Source: Runella defluvii (lineage in GTDB: Bacteria; Bacteroidota; Bacteroidia; Cytophagales; Spirosomataceae). From it: DNA of 64,000 nt. The DNA is taken from contig NZ_JACIBY010000019.1 of assembly GCF_014195535.1 (NCBI RefSeq), positions 1-64,000 of the forward strand, given 5' to 3'. A model generated the notes under the pieces. It was given only the letters and a program-made list of their open reading frames with translations. It was not told the DNA's origin and did no database searches. Within the stretch, counting starts at the first letter, position 1. Each line of letters begins with the position of its first letter. Shown here piece after piece: positions 55,031 through 63,323 of the stretch. The position numbers and the translations under genes are program-made.

Positions 55031-55079
55031 ACGGAGAAACCGAGATGCAACCTGTAGCTCCGTTTCTCCGTCTTTTTTT
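55031..55079 (+). terminator. Strong rho-independent terminator of tpiA
   Basis: ACGGAGAAACCGAG (55031-55044) pairs with 55058-55071 at 13 of 14 positions, followed by C and seven T residues. It starts 27 bp after the tpiA stop and ends 7 bp before the next start codon. Confidence 0.9.
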
Positions 55080-55085
55080 ACAGGT

Positions 55086-56177
55086 ATGAAAAAATTAACT
55101 CTTTACGCCATAGGGCTATTGGCTTTTGTAAGCTGTCAGCGCCCCGCAAGTCGTTCGATTTCAGGAGCTAGTATTGTCAAAGAAGGCTTTATTGACTGCT
55201 TTCAAGCGGGACTACAAGCCTCAGGCCGTGAGCTTTGGTGCGAAGCTTCTGCTGTTTTGTACGATGGCCAAAACCTCACTCTTGCTAACGACAAAGACAT
55301 GCCAAACAACGACGCTGCGGTGTTTTATTGGGCTTATTCTGAAACCGATATGTTTGCCAATAAACCAACCTATTTGACCCAAAACTTACTCAAAACTAGC
55401 CAGAAATACGAAGATTTTGCCCTTGCTCCGAATCGTTCTTTGGCCTTTTTAAGCACAGGTTTTGATCGTGTCAAAGAAGGAAGCAACGAATGGGATGGCT
55501 ATAATGCGCTTCTCTATTGGAAAGTTGGTGCCGACCCAAAAAACATTCAGCCCAAAGCTGCGCACTTGGTGGCGGGCGAAAAATTCTCCATGAGCCTTCG
55601 TAGTGCGTTGTCCAAAGCCCTCCGCTCCACCGATTTTCCTGACGGAATGCCTTATTTTAAAGTGGAAGGATTCGCAGCTACGCACGATAAGTTATATTTT
55701 GGAATCCGTGAAGAAGGAAAAAAATACGATGATTTTAAGTACAAAGCCAAAGTACTTACTGTCTCCTATCGCTTCGCCAATGATTCTTTGATGATTTCCA
55801 CTAATTTTGAAACATTGGCTGACATCGATATTGCAAGTTTAGAACCCAGTTTACCAAAGCCATTGGCGCTTTCGTGCATCGAATACGACGCCAAACGCCA
55901 GCTATTTTGGGTACTTACCTCGATGGAAAGTGAAACACAGGGAAATAGTGCCTATCTATGGTGGGCAACCGAAGCCGACCTGAAGGCCAATAAACTCACC
56001 TTGGTCAAAGACCGTTCGACAGGTCAGCCGTTGAAGTTTACCCACAAAGCAGAAGACCTCACGCCTGTTGGGTCAAATACGTTGTTTGTCATTCACGACG
56101 ATGACCGCAATCGCAGCAAAATTGGCGACCAAACCCGCCAACCTCATCAAGCAGCCTATTCAATTGTGGCGTTTTAA
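55086..56177 (+). CDS. Lipoprotein of unknown function
   Basis: A 363-residue protein with a lipoprotein signal (LLAFVSC, lipidated C17). The mature part has repeating strand patterns ending in short polar loops (FALAPNRSLAFLSTGFD, PYFKVEGFAATHDKLYFGIRE, LSCIEYDAKRQLFWVLTS, LTPVGSNTLFVIHDDD). These suggest a beta-propeller on the cell envelope. I do not recognise the family. The tpiA terminator ends just before its start codon, so it needs its own promoter or read-through. No enzymatic motif was seen. Confidence 0.7.
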   Translation: MKKLTLYAIGLLAFVSCQRPASRSISGASIVKEGFIDCFQAGLQASGRELWCEASAVLYDGQNLTLANDKDMPNNDAAVFYWAYSETDMFANKPTYLTQNLLKTSQKYEDFALAPNRSLAFLSTGFDRVKEGSNEWDGYNALLYWKVGADPKNIQPKAAHLVAGEKFSMSLRSALSKALRSTDFPDGMPYFKVEGFAATHDKLYFGIREEGKKYDDFKYKAKVLTVSYRFANDSLMISTNFETLADIDIASLEPSLPKPLALSCIEYDAKRQLFWVLTSMESETQGNSAYLWWATEADLKANKLTLVKDRSTGQPLKFTHKAEDLTPVGSNTLFVIHDDDRNRSKIGDQTRQPHQAAYSIVAF

Positions 56178-56221
56178 GGGAGTTTGAGCAGTCGAAAAAT
56201 CACAAATTTTAAAACGGGTCC

Positions 56222-57175
56222 ATGCTCCAACACTGGTCTAAATCCAAGTATCGTCAACTACGGAAGTTCTACCATTTTCTTCACCGTAAACGATTCTTTT
56301 CACTTTCAGTATCACTTGCCGACATCGTTACGATTCTGGTTGAAAAAATCCTTTTGTACAACATCGACCAACGCGCTACGGCTGTTGCTTATAATTTTAC
56401 GTTGGCGGTTTTTCCCGCCACGCTTTTTCTATTTACCCTCATTCCGTACATACCCATTGAAAACATGGAGGTACAAATCATGGGATTTATGCGCGATGCC
56501 ATGCCAGAGCCCCTCTATGAATTTGCCGCCACGACGATTTATGACATCATCAGCCGAAAACAAGGAGGCATTTTGTCGTTTGGTTTTATTTTAGCGCTTA
56601 TTACCGCCACCAATGGCATGGGCGCCCTCATGACCGCCTTTAACACCGCCGACCAAGCCTCTGAAAATCGAGGCTATTTTAAAACCAAAGGCATTGCAAT
56701 CATGCTGACGATTATGCTGTCTTTTGTGCTTTTTTTGGCAGTTTTGATCATTATTGTCGGTGGCTTTTTGGTCGATTGGCTTCACGACACCATTTTTCTC
56801 CGCGACAGCTTTACCGTTTTTTTATTAGATGTGGTGCGTTATGGCGTCATGTTTGCAACTTTTACGTTGGCAGTAGCCATTATTTATCGTTTTGCCCCCA
56901 AAATCAACCACGGCTGGCGATTTTTCAACCTTGGCGCAATCATCTCCTCTTTCTTGCTCATAGCATCCACCTACGGGTTTTCGTTTTATTTATCCCATTT
57001 TGGTAGTTACAATAAGCTCTATGGCTCCATCGGAACCATCATTGCGCTAATGATTTGGTTTTACCTCGTTGCTTTGCTATTGATTTTTGGTTTTGAATTA
57101 AATTTGAGCATTTGGCGGGCCAAATACGAAACATCTACGCCTCCGTCGAAGCTTACGAAGGGTACAAAAAAATAA
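56222..57175 (+). CDS. YihY/BrkB-family inner-membrane protein
   Basis: A 317-residue membrane protein of the YihY/virulence factor BrkB family (formerly annotated as RNase BN). About six spans are visible. The family pattern shows in RATAVAYNFTLAVFPATLFLF, LALITATNGMGALMTAFN, YRFAPKINHGWRFFNLGAIISSFLL and YGSIGTIIALMIWFYLVALLLIFGFELN. The role is unclear; flippase-like or lipid-transport functions have been proposed. A hairpin follows directly. Confidence 0.9.
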   Translation: MLQHWSKSKYRQLRKFYHFLHRKRFFSLSVSLADIVTILVEKILLYNIDQRATAVAYNFTLAVFPATLFLFTLIPYIPIENMEVQIMGFMRDAMPEPLYEFAATTIYDIISRKQGGILSFGFILALITATNGMGALMTAFNTADQASENRGYFKTKGIAIMLTIMLSFVLFLAVLIIIVGGFLVDWLHDTIFLRDSFTVFLLDVVRYGVMFATFTLAVAIIYRFAPKINHGWRFFNLGAIISSFLLIASTYGFSFYLSHFGSYNKLYGSIGTIIALMIWFYLVALLLIFGFELNLSIWRAKYETSTPPSKLTKGTKK

Positions 57176-57205
57176 ATGCCGTACGCAGCGCGTGTCGGCA
57201 TTTAT
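57172..57205. terminator. Stem-loop after the YihY gene
   Basis: ATAAATGCCG (57172-57181) pairs perfectly with CGGCATTTAT (57196-57205). The loop contains a further ACGC/GCGT stem. The left arm includes the stop codon. There is no T run, so it is a transcript end or stabilising hairpin. Confidence 0.55.
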
Positions 57206-57547
57206 GCACTACCCTAACCCATAAATATTGAAAGATGTTTTTCTACATCTTGATAAATACATAGAGAAAATCATGCCAAAGTTTTTCTTTATGTTGAATA
57301 AAATTTCTTCACTTTTAGCTCAAAAGCATTCAATCCCCTGTTTTTCAGAACACTTATCCTGCTTACTATTTTTTAAAAAAAAATTATTAGGCATTTTTCG
57401 CGGCGTTTTTTATGTCGAATAGATACACATACCGTTACCGTTTACTAAGAAGTAAGTATATCCTGAATAGAATTTGTAAATTTTAGATTACTTTTACTAA
57501 TCAAATAAATGCCCTTTTACGCAAAGAAATAGTCTCAACGCCTCCTT
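57206..57547. other. AT-rich gene-free stretch upstream of the glycosyltransferase
   Basis: No supported gene. A 64-codon frame at 57228-57422 has skewed, lysine/phenylalanine-rich composition typical of chance frames in AT-rich DNA. I see no hairpin or promoter match that I would defend. Confidence 0.5.
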
Positions 57548-58552
57548 ATGAATCCAGAAGTGTCTGTCATCTGTACTTGCTACAACCATGCGCCGTTTAT
57601 TTACGAGTGCCTGCAATCGGTTGCCAATCAAACGTATGACAATATTCAATTGATTGTAATTGATAATGCCAGTACGGATAACTCAAGACGGGTAATTTTA
57701 CAATTTATTGATCAGTACCCCAACACCATTTTTATCCGCAATGTCGACAATATTGGGCTGTGCAAAGCCTTTAATCAAGGACTGGGTGAAGCCAAAGGGA
57801 AGTACGTCATCGACTTGGCCGCTGATGACGTCATGCCTCCTCAACGCATCGCACAGCAGGTCAAAGCGTTTGAGGGACTTCCCAAAGACTATGCCGTTGT
57901 TTTTTCAAATGCTTCATACATAGACACTTCAGGAAAACTTATTGGCTACCATTATGCCTTAGGTAACGATGGAAAAGCTCAAGGAGTAGTTCCAACGGGA
58001 AATGTTTACAAAGAAATATTGCGGCGCTATTTTATCTGTACTCCTTCTATCATGATGCGAAAATCCGTATTGATGAAACTCGGTGGGTACGACGAAACGC
58101 TGAGTTACGAAGATTTTGATTTTTTTGTTCGCTCAGCCCACGATTATAAATACCATTACATTGATGAAGTGTTAATGAGCAAGCGCGTTCTCGATGGGTC
58201 GATGGCTTCGCAGTTTTATCTGGTTGGAAACGACATGTTGAAATCCAGTTGGGCAGTTTGCAACAAAGCCTACGACCTCAGCCGTTCTCAAGAAGAATAT
58301 GACTTATTAGCCGAAAGGATACGCCAATTCATCAAAAAGTGCTTCGTAGCAGAAGATGCCCAGCAAGCCACCGAATTTCGTAAGCTTCTCAATTACATCG
58401 AAGACCCTGGCTGGGAAACCGAATTGCTCGTTTTTTTATGCCGCCTCCACCTCCCAGTCAATTGGCTTTATCAATTTTACGCCAAGTGGCAAAGCAACCG
58501 AAAACGATCATTGATGCAGCAAGGTGTTCCGTTTGTACAGCTCGACTCTTAA
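57548..58552 (+). CDS. Family 2 glycosyltransferase
   Basis: A 334-residue GT-A fold glycosyltransferase. The nucleotide-sugar site opens with VSVICTCYNHAPFIYECLQS and LIVIDNASTDNS; the metal-binding DxD equivalent is LAADDV near residue 95; the acceptor side has GGYDETLSYEDFDFFVR, the ED motif. No membrane spans, so it acts in the cytoplasm on a lipid-linked or protein acceptor. It is probably an envelope polysaccharide enzyme; the donor and acceptor cannot be read from sequence. Confidence 0.88.
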   Translation: MNPEVSVICTCYNHAPFIYECLQSVANQTYDNIQLIVIDNASTDNSRRVILQFIDQYPNTIFIRNVDNIGLCKAFNQGLGEAKGKYVIDLAADDVMPPQRIAQQVKAFEGLPKDYAVVFSNASYIDTSGKLIGYHYALGNDGKAQGVVPTGNVYKEILRRYFICTPSIMMRKSVLMKLGGYDETLSYEDFDFFVRSAHDYKYHYIDEVLMSKRVLDGSMASQFYLVGNDMLKSSWAVCNKAYDLSRSQEEYDLLAERIRQFIKKCFVAEDAQQATEFRKLLNYIEDPGWETELLVFLCRLHLPVNWLYQFYAKWQSNRKRSLMQQGVPFVQLDS

Positions 58553-58653
58553 AGTTCGTTGAATGACTTTCGTTATTTGTGTTCTCCAAATAAAATGATA
58601 CGTTTGTAAAACAAAGCTTTTTCATTTGTTTCGGAAACCAACTGAGTTGTCGA

Positions 58654-59271
58654 ATGCCTGCAGAGTTCCTTAAAATACACCCCCAGAATCCCGAACCACG
58701 CAAAATTCAGCAGGTGATCCGCTGTCTTCAAGATGGTGGTTTGGTGATTTATCCTACCGATACGGTCTATGCCTTAGGTTGCGATATTCACAATGCCCGC
58801 GCCGTCGAGCGCATTGCACGCATCAAAGGCATCAAGCCCCAAAAAAATGATTTTTCTTTCATTTGCCACGACCTAAGCCACATTGCGGATTATGCCAAAG
58901 TGAGCAATTCGGCTTTTAAAGTCATGAAACGTATTCTGCCAGGGCCATTTACCTTTATCCTCTTGGCTGGTAGTCGCGTTCCAAAAGTATTGGCAAACCG
59001 CAAAACAGTGGGGATTCGGATACCCAACCACCCCATTCCGCTTCAAATTGTCCACGAATTGGGCAATCCCATCATCACTACGTCTATCAAAGACGACGAT
59101 GAGTTTATGGAGTACCCTACCGACCCCGAAATCATGTTCGAGCGTTTTCAACACCAAGTGGATATTGTAATCGACGGCGGCTTTGGAGGGCTTATCGCTT
59201 CAACCATTATTGACGCCACCACCGACGATTTTGAGGTCATTCGCGAAGGAGCGGGAGAATTTATTTATTAG
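58654..59271 (+). CDS. Sua5/YciO/YrdC-family L-threonylcarbamoyladenylate synthase-like protein
   Basis: A 205-residue protein of the YrdC-like fold. Motifs are GGLVIYPTDTVYALGCD, the basic RIKGIKPQKNDFSFICHDLS, LPGPFTFIL and VGIRIPNHPIPL. The shape, with a C-terminal VIDGGFGG and no Sua5 extension, is closest to the YciO subgroup. The threonylcarbamoyl-AMP role in tRNA t6A synthesis is established for YrdC/Sua5 and less certain for YciO. The DUF58 gene starts 1 bp after its stop, so the two are translationally coupled. Confidence 0.85.
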   Translation: MPAEFLKIHPQNPEPRKIQQVIRCLQDGGLVIYPTDTVYALGCDIHNARAVERIARIKGIKPQKNDFSFICHDLSHIADYAKVSNSAFKVMKRILPGPFTFILLAGSRVPKVLANRKTVGIRIPNHPIPLQIVHELGNPIITTSIKDDDEFMEYPTDPEIMFERFQHQVDIVIDGGFGGLIASTIIDATTDDFEVIREGAGEFIY

Positions 59272-59272
59272 C

Positions 59273-60604
59273 ATGAAAGTCATCAAAAACCTGTATTTTT
59301 CTCCGCTTTTCTGGGCACTACTGATTGTTTTGGTAGCGGCTTTTTTGGTCTCTTACCTTTTCATCGGGCTATTTGGTTTGGTAAAATTGGCGGCAGCGGT
59401 AGCTTTGGTGGTGACCCTTGTGGATGCTTTGCTGCTGTTTCGGGCCGAAAAAGGTATTTTTGCCCGTCGAGATGTTGCAGATCGGCTTTCCAATGGCGAC
59501 CCCAACCCCATCACTCTTCACCTTGAGAATCGTTATTCGTTCCGTACAAATCTTGACATCATCGACGAAATTCCTTTCCAATTTCAACGACGTGATGTGT
59601 TGTTTCAAACGAGTTTGGCGCCCAACGAAACCCAGCAACTTCGGTATGAACTCCGTCCCACCAAACGCGGTGAATATAGTTTCGGGGCCGTCAATGTTTT
59701 TGTTAAAAGTCCGCTTGGTTTGATAAAACGGCGTTACCAATTCTCGCAAGATAAAATGGTGGCTGTGTATCCTTCTTATTTACAAATGCGGCAATACGAA
59801 CTTTTGGCCATTTCCAACCGACTCACCGACATTGGCATCAAACGTCAGCGACGGCTGGGGCATAGTATGGAGTTTGAACAAATTCGACCCTACGTACAGG
59901 GAGATGATATCCGTACCGTCAACTGGAAAGCCACCGCCCGTCGCAACGAGCTGATGGTAAACGCCTTCCAAGACGAACGCTCGCAAGCAGTGTATTGCTT
60001 GATTGATAAAGGAAGGGTAATGAAATCGCCGTTTGAGGGTTTAACACTGTTAGATTACGCCATCAACGCGTCGCTTGTATTGAGCAACATTGCCTTATTG
60101 AAGCAAGACAAAGCAGGAATTTTTACCTTTTCGGAAGTAATTGGGCAAGTTCTTCCCGCCGACCGCCGAACGGGACAAATGCAAAAGATTTTGGAAGTAC
60201 TGTACAAACAAAAAACGCGGTATTTGGAAAGCGACTACGAAACGCTTTATAGCCACGTCAAAAACCAAATTCGCCAACGTAGTTTGCTTTTATTATTCAC
60301 CAATTTTGAAACTGTCAATGCCCTGCATCGTCAGTTGCCTTATCTACGACAATTAGCAAAGAATCACTTACTTATAGTCGTATTCTTTGAAAATACCGAA
60401 ACGGCTCAATTGCTAAAAACGCCCGCCGAAACAACCGAAACGATTTATCTGAAGACCATTGCCGAGCGGTTTTATTACGAAAAACGCCGTATCGTCAAGG
60501 AACTTGAACAATACGGCATTCAGTCGATTTTGACGGCACCACAGGACTTAAATGCGAATACCGTCAACAAATATTTGGAGTTAAAATCACGCGGGATGGT
60601 CTGA
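59273..60604 (+). CDS. DUF58-domain membrane-anchored protein
   Basis: A 443-residue protein with two N-terminal membrane spans (about 10-55) and a DUF58 domain carrying the hallmark GHSMEFEQIRPYVQGDDIRT-x-NWKATAR. The C-terminal half is a von Willebrand A-like fold (YCLIDKGRVM, LLLLFTNFETVNAL). DUF58 proteins usually accompany MoxR ATPases, but no MoxR gene is adjacent. The open frame extends 30 codons upstream into the preceding gene; the ATG at 59273 is the natural start, one base after the stop of the Sua5/YciO gene. Confidence 0.88.
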   Translation: MKVIKNLYFSPLFWALLIVLVAAFLVSYLFIGLFGLVKLAAAVALVVTLVDALLLFRAEKGIFARRDVADRLSNGDPNPITLHLENRYSFRTNLDIIDEIPFQFQRRDVLFQTSLAPNETQQLRYELRPTKRGEYSFGAVNVFVKSPLGLIKRRYQFSQDKMVAVYPSYLQMRQYELLAISNRLTDIGIKRQRRLGHSMEFEQIRPYVQGDDIRTVNWKATARRNELMVNAFQDERSQAVYCLIDKGRVMKSPFEGLTLLDYAINASLVLSNIALLKQDKAGIFTFSEVIGQVLPADRRTGQMQKILEVLYKQKTRYLESDYETLYSHVKNQIRQRSLLLLFTNFETVNALHRQLPYLRQLAKNHLLIVVFFENTETAQLLKTPAETTETIYLKTIAERFYYEKRRIVKELEQYGIQSILTAPQDLNANTVNKYLELKSRGMV

Positions 60605-60608
60605 TTTG

Positions 60609-62480
60609 CTACCAGCCAATTCCGTAATCTTCACCGTGGTTGCTTGAGCCTCCCCAAAAGCTACCGTGTTCCCAATCAAAATAAATGGCGTTGATGGGAC
60701 CACTGGTTCGTTCTTGGTAGTTGATTTTATACCCCATTCTTCCAAGGTCTTTTCGTGTCCAAGAAGGCATGGCTTCGTTGAGGGTTAAACCACCGTTGAT
60801 GCGTTCGTGGTTGCCAAACGTCGAGTACATCTGAAACGTTTTAAAACTTGGCGCTTCGCACGACTCCTGCACGGTCATGTCAAACTCCACCATATTGAGG
60901 AAAAACTGGAGCAATAACTGATCTTGTTCATCTCCTGCTTGTTTGGCAAAGGACAAGAAAGGCTTGCCATTTTTTAGGGCAAGGCTAGGGGTAAGTGTCA
61001 CCCGAGGACGTTTCCCTGGCTCTACCACGTTGAAAGGATTCTCTTTCGGGTCAAGCACAAACGACTGCATTCGTTGGCTCATTCCGATACCCGTATTTCC
61101 TGCAATACACGCAGGTACCCATCCACCACTAGGCGTCATCGAAACCACCCAACCTTCGGCATCTGCGGCCTCTACCGAGGTCGTTCCTGCCGTGAAACTT
61201 TCCTGGAATTTCTCGTCCAGTGTTGCATTATTTTTAGGAGCCGTTAAGCTTGCGCTTCCCCAGTTTTTGAGCAAATCTAGGTAAGGATTTGCTTTGCCCT
61301 CAAACGGATACGGGTCGCCTGGGCCAATTTTGGGGTCGTTCATATTGGGGTTTATCAACTTGCTACGCTCTTTGGCATATTCCTTAGAAAGTAGCCCTTT
61401 CATGGGTTCTTCGGGGCCAAACGCAGGGTCTCCGTAGTAAAAATCACGGTCGGCAAAGGCCAAATTCATGGCTTGGTACAGCGTATGCACGTAGCGAGTG
61501 GAGTTGTAACCCATGCTTTTGAGGTCGAAGTTTTCCAAGATATTCAACGTTTGAAGCATGGCAGGACCTTGCGTCCACTGTTGGAGTTTATATACTTCAA
61601 TTCCCTTGTAAGTAGTCATCATTGGCTCTTCGATTTTGACCTTCCAATTGGCCAAATCTTGTTCCGTAATCAAGCCTCCTTGCTCTTGGCAGCCCCGAGC
61701 AATTTCTTTGGCAATTTCCCCACGATAAAAAAGATCATTAGCGGCGTAAATTGCCTCTTTTCGAGATTTTCCTTTTGCCAACGCTTGCTGTTCGGCATTT
61801 ACCAATTTTTTGAGCGTTTCGAGCAAATCTTTTTGCACAAAAATCTCTCCTGCATCGGGCGCTTCGCGTTTGGCACCCAAATGCGGCAAAAATACCTTTT
61901 TGGAATACGGCCACTGTTTGATAAGGTCTTTTTTCCCTTCGATTGAATTGGCCGTTTGGGCTTCAATAGGATAGCCTTCTGCCAATTGCATGGCAGGTGC
62001 AAGCACTTCTTTGAGCGACATGGTTCCGTATTCGGCCAAAATGGTCATCAATCCGCCTGGCGTTCCTGGTGTCACGGCTGCCAAAGGCCCGTACTCAGGA
62101 GGATACTTCATGCCTTTGTTTTTGAAGAAATCGGCAGTGGCTCCCGTTGGTGCTACCCCCAAGGCATTAATGGCAATGACTTTTTTGGTTTTGGGATTGT
62201 AAATAAGGGCTTGCGTTTCACCGCCCCAACTGAGCACATCCCACATGGTGCAGGTAGCTGCCAACATACCACAAGCTGCGTCCACGGCATTTCCTCCTTT
62301 GGTAAAAATCATTGCTCCTGCCGTGGCAGCCAAAGGTTTACCCGTAATAGCCATCCAGTGCTTTCCGTGCAAGGGTGGTTTTTGGGTAACAACAGGCAGG
62401 TTATTGAACGACTGAGCATGGGTTTGTGCCCAAATCGCCACCAGTAAAAAAGTAAAAGGTAAAAGTTTTGTCCACTTCAT
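60609..62480 (-). CDS. Exported gamma-glutamyltransferase-family protein
   Basis: A 623-residue Ntn-hydrolase of the GGT family. A signal peptide (1-22) sends it to the periplasm. The large-subunit part has G-G-N-A-V-D-A-A (62-69) and the PGTPGGL segment (138-144). The autocleavage point is T433 in GTTSVEAAD, which would give the small subunit. The usual TTH(F/Y)S there is replaced by TTSVEAAD, so it is a divergent subgroup, and transpeptidase activity on glutathione is uncertain. Convergent with the DUF58 gene, 4 bp apart. Confidence 0.85.
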   Translation of the reverse strand: MKWTKLLPFTFLLVAIWAQTHAQSFNNLPVVTQKPPLHGKHWMAITGKPLAATAGAMIFTKGGNAVDAACGMLAATCTMWDVLSWGGETQALIYNPKTKKVIAINALGVAPTGATADFFKNKGMKYPPEYGPLAAVTPGTPGGLMTILAEYGTMSLKEVLAPAMQLAEGYPIEAQTANSIEGKKDLIKQWPYSKKVFLPHLGAKREAPDAGEIFVQKDLLETLKKLVNAEQQALAKGKSRKEAIYAANDLFYRGEIAKEIARGCQEQGGLITEQDLANWKVKIEEPMMTTYKGIEVYKLQQWTQGPAMLQTLNILENFDLKSMGYNSTRYVHTLYQAMNLAFADRDFYYGDPAFGPEEPMKGLLSKEYAKERSKLINPNMNDPKIGPGDPYPFEGKANPYLDLLKNWGSASLTAPKNNATLDEKFQESFTAGTTSVEAADAEGWVVSMTPSGGWVPACIAGNTGIGMSQRMQSFVLDPKENPFNVVEPGKRPRVTLTPSLALKNGKPFLSFAKQAGDEQDQLLLQFFLNMVEFDMTVQESCEAPSFKTFQMYSTFGNHERINGGLTLNEAMPSWTRKDLGRMGYKINYQERTSGPINAIYFDWEHGSFWGGSSNHGEDYGIGW

Positions 62481-62516
62481 CGGTTTTCGGTTAGGTTAGA
62501 TGATGATTTACTAAAA

Positions 62517-63203
62517 TTAATGTACCAAATACGGCGAGCTTGCGGCATCACCAAGGTTCATAGAAGGCGGGATGTGCTGCGGTAAGGCTTCAAAACGATA
62601 CCCAAGGCTGGAAAAATGTTCTAGCATTCTAGGAAGGACGTAACTCATATTACGCCACGCTTTTAGGCTATCGTGCAACACCACAATCGAGCCTGCTTTG
62701 GTATATTTCAACGTTTTTTCAAGGCAACGCTCAGGGCTAAGGTATTTTTCAAAATCGCCCGTTAGTACATCCCACATCACTACATGATAATTATTAAGGA
62801 GAGGCCGCGCTTGGCTCAGCTTTATTCGCCCGTAAGGTGGACGGAAAAGGGACGTATCTACGGGTAAGATGTCACTACACTGCTTTACGTTTTCGAGGTA
62901 AGTCTCATCCTCCGTATTCCAACCTTTCAGATGGTTAAAGGTATGATTTCCAACGCTATGTCCTTTGTCAAGCAAGCTGGCAAACAACTCAGGGTATTTA
63001 CGAACGTTATCGCCAATGCAGAAAAACGTGGCTTTTGCCAAATAAATGTCCAGTTGCTCCAACACCCACTCAGTTACGTCAGGAATAGGGCCATCGTCGA
63101 ATGTCAAATAAATCACGGGTTCTTCCGTTGGAATTTCCCAAACGAAAGGCGAATAAAATGACTTCAAGATTCGGGGCGACTTATGGACAAACAATGGAAT
63201 CAT
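62517..63203 (-). CDS. Polysaccharide deacetylase (NodB-type, CE4)
   Basis: A 228-residue carbohydrate esterase of family 4 that removes N-acetyl groups from chitin-like or peptidoglycan glycans. Motif 1 is TFDDGP with D36/D37, the metal histidines are H87 and H91 (GNHTFNH), motif 3 is RPPYGR at 121-126, and the late histidine motif is VVLHDS. There is no obvious signal peptide. Lies 36 bp upstream of the GGT-like gene on the same strand. Confidence 0.9.
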   Translation of the reverse strand: MIPLFVHKSPRILKSFYSPFVWEIPTEEPVIYLTFDDGPIPDVTEWVLEQLDIYLAKATFFCIGDNVRKYPELFASLLDKGHSVGNHTFNHLKGWNTEDETYLENVKQCSDILPVDTSLFRPPYGRIKLSQARPLLNNYHVVMWDVLTGDFEKYLSPERCLEKTLKYTKAGSIVVLHDSLKAWRNMSYVLPRMLEHFSSLGYRFEALPQHIPPSMNLGDAASSPYLVH

Positions 63204-63323
63204 AGCTGTTGATGATGTTAGTTAAGACCCGTTAATGATTGTAAAACTTTGGTTAAATTCTGCGAAATTTGCGGCTTTAAAGCTGCGAAAATCAGGGGGT
63301 AAAATCACTATTGCGGAGGCAAT

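Noticed and set aside
57228-57422. 64-codon plus-strand frame in the gap before the glycosyltransferase
   Set aside because: Low-complexity Lys/Phe/Leu-rich product in AT-rich DNA, with no start context or family resemblance.
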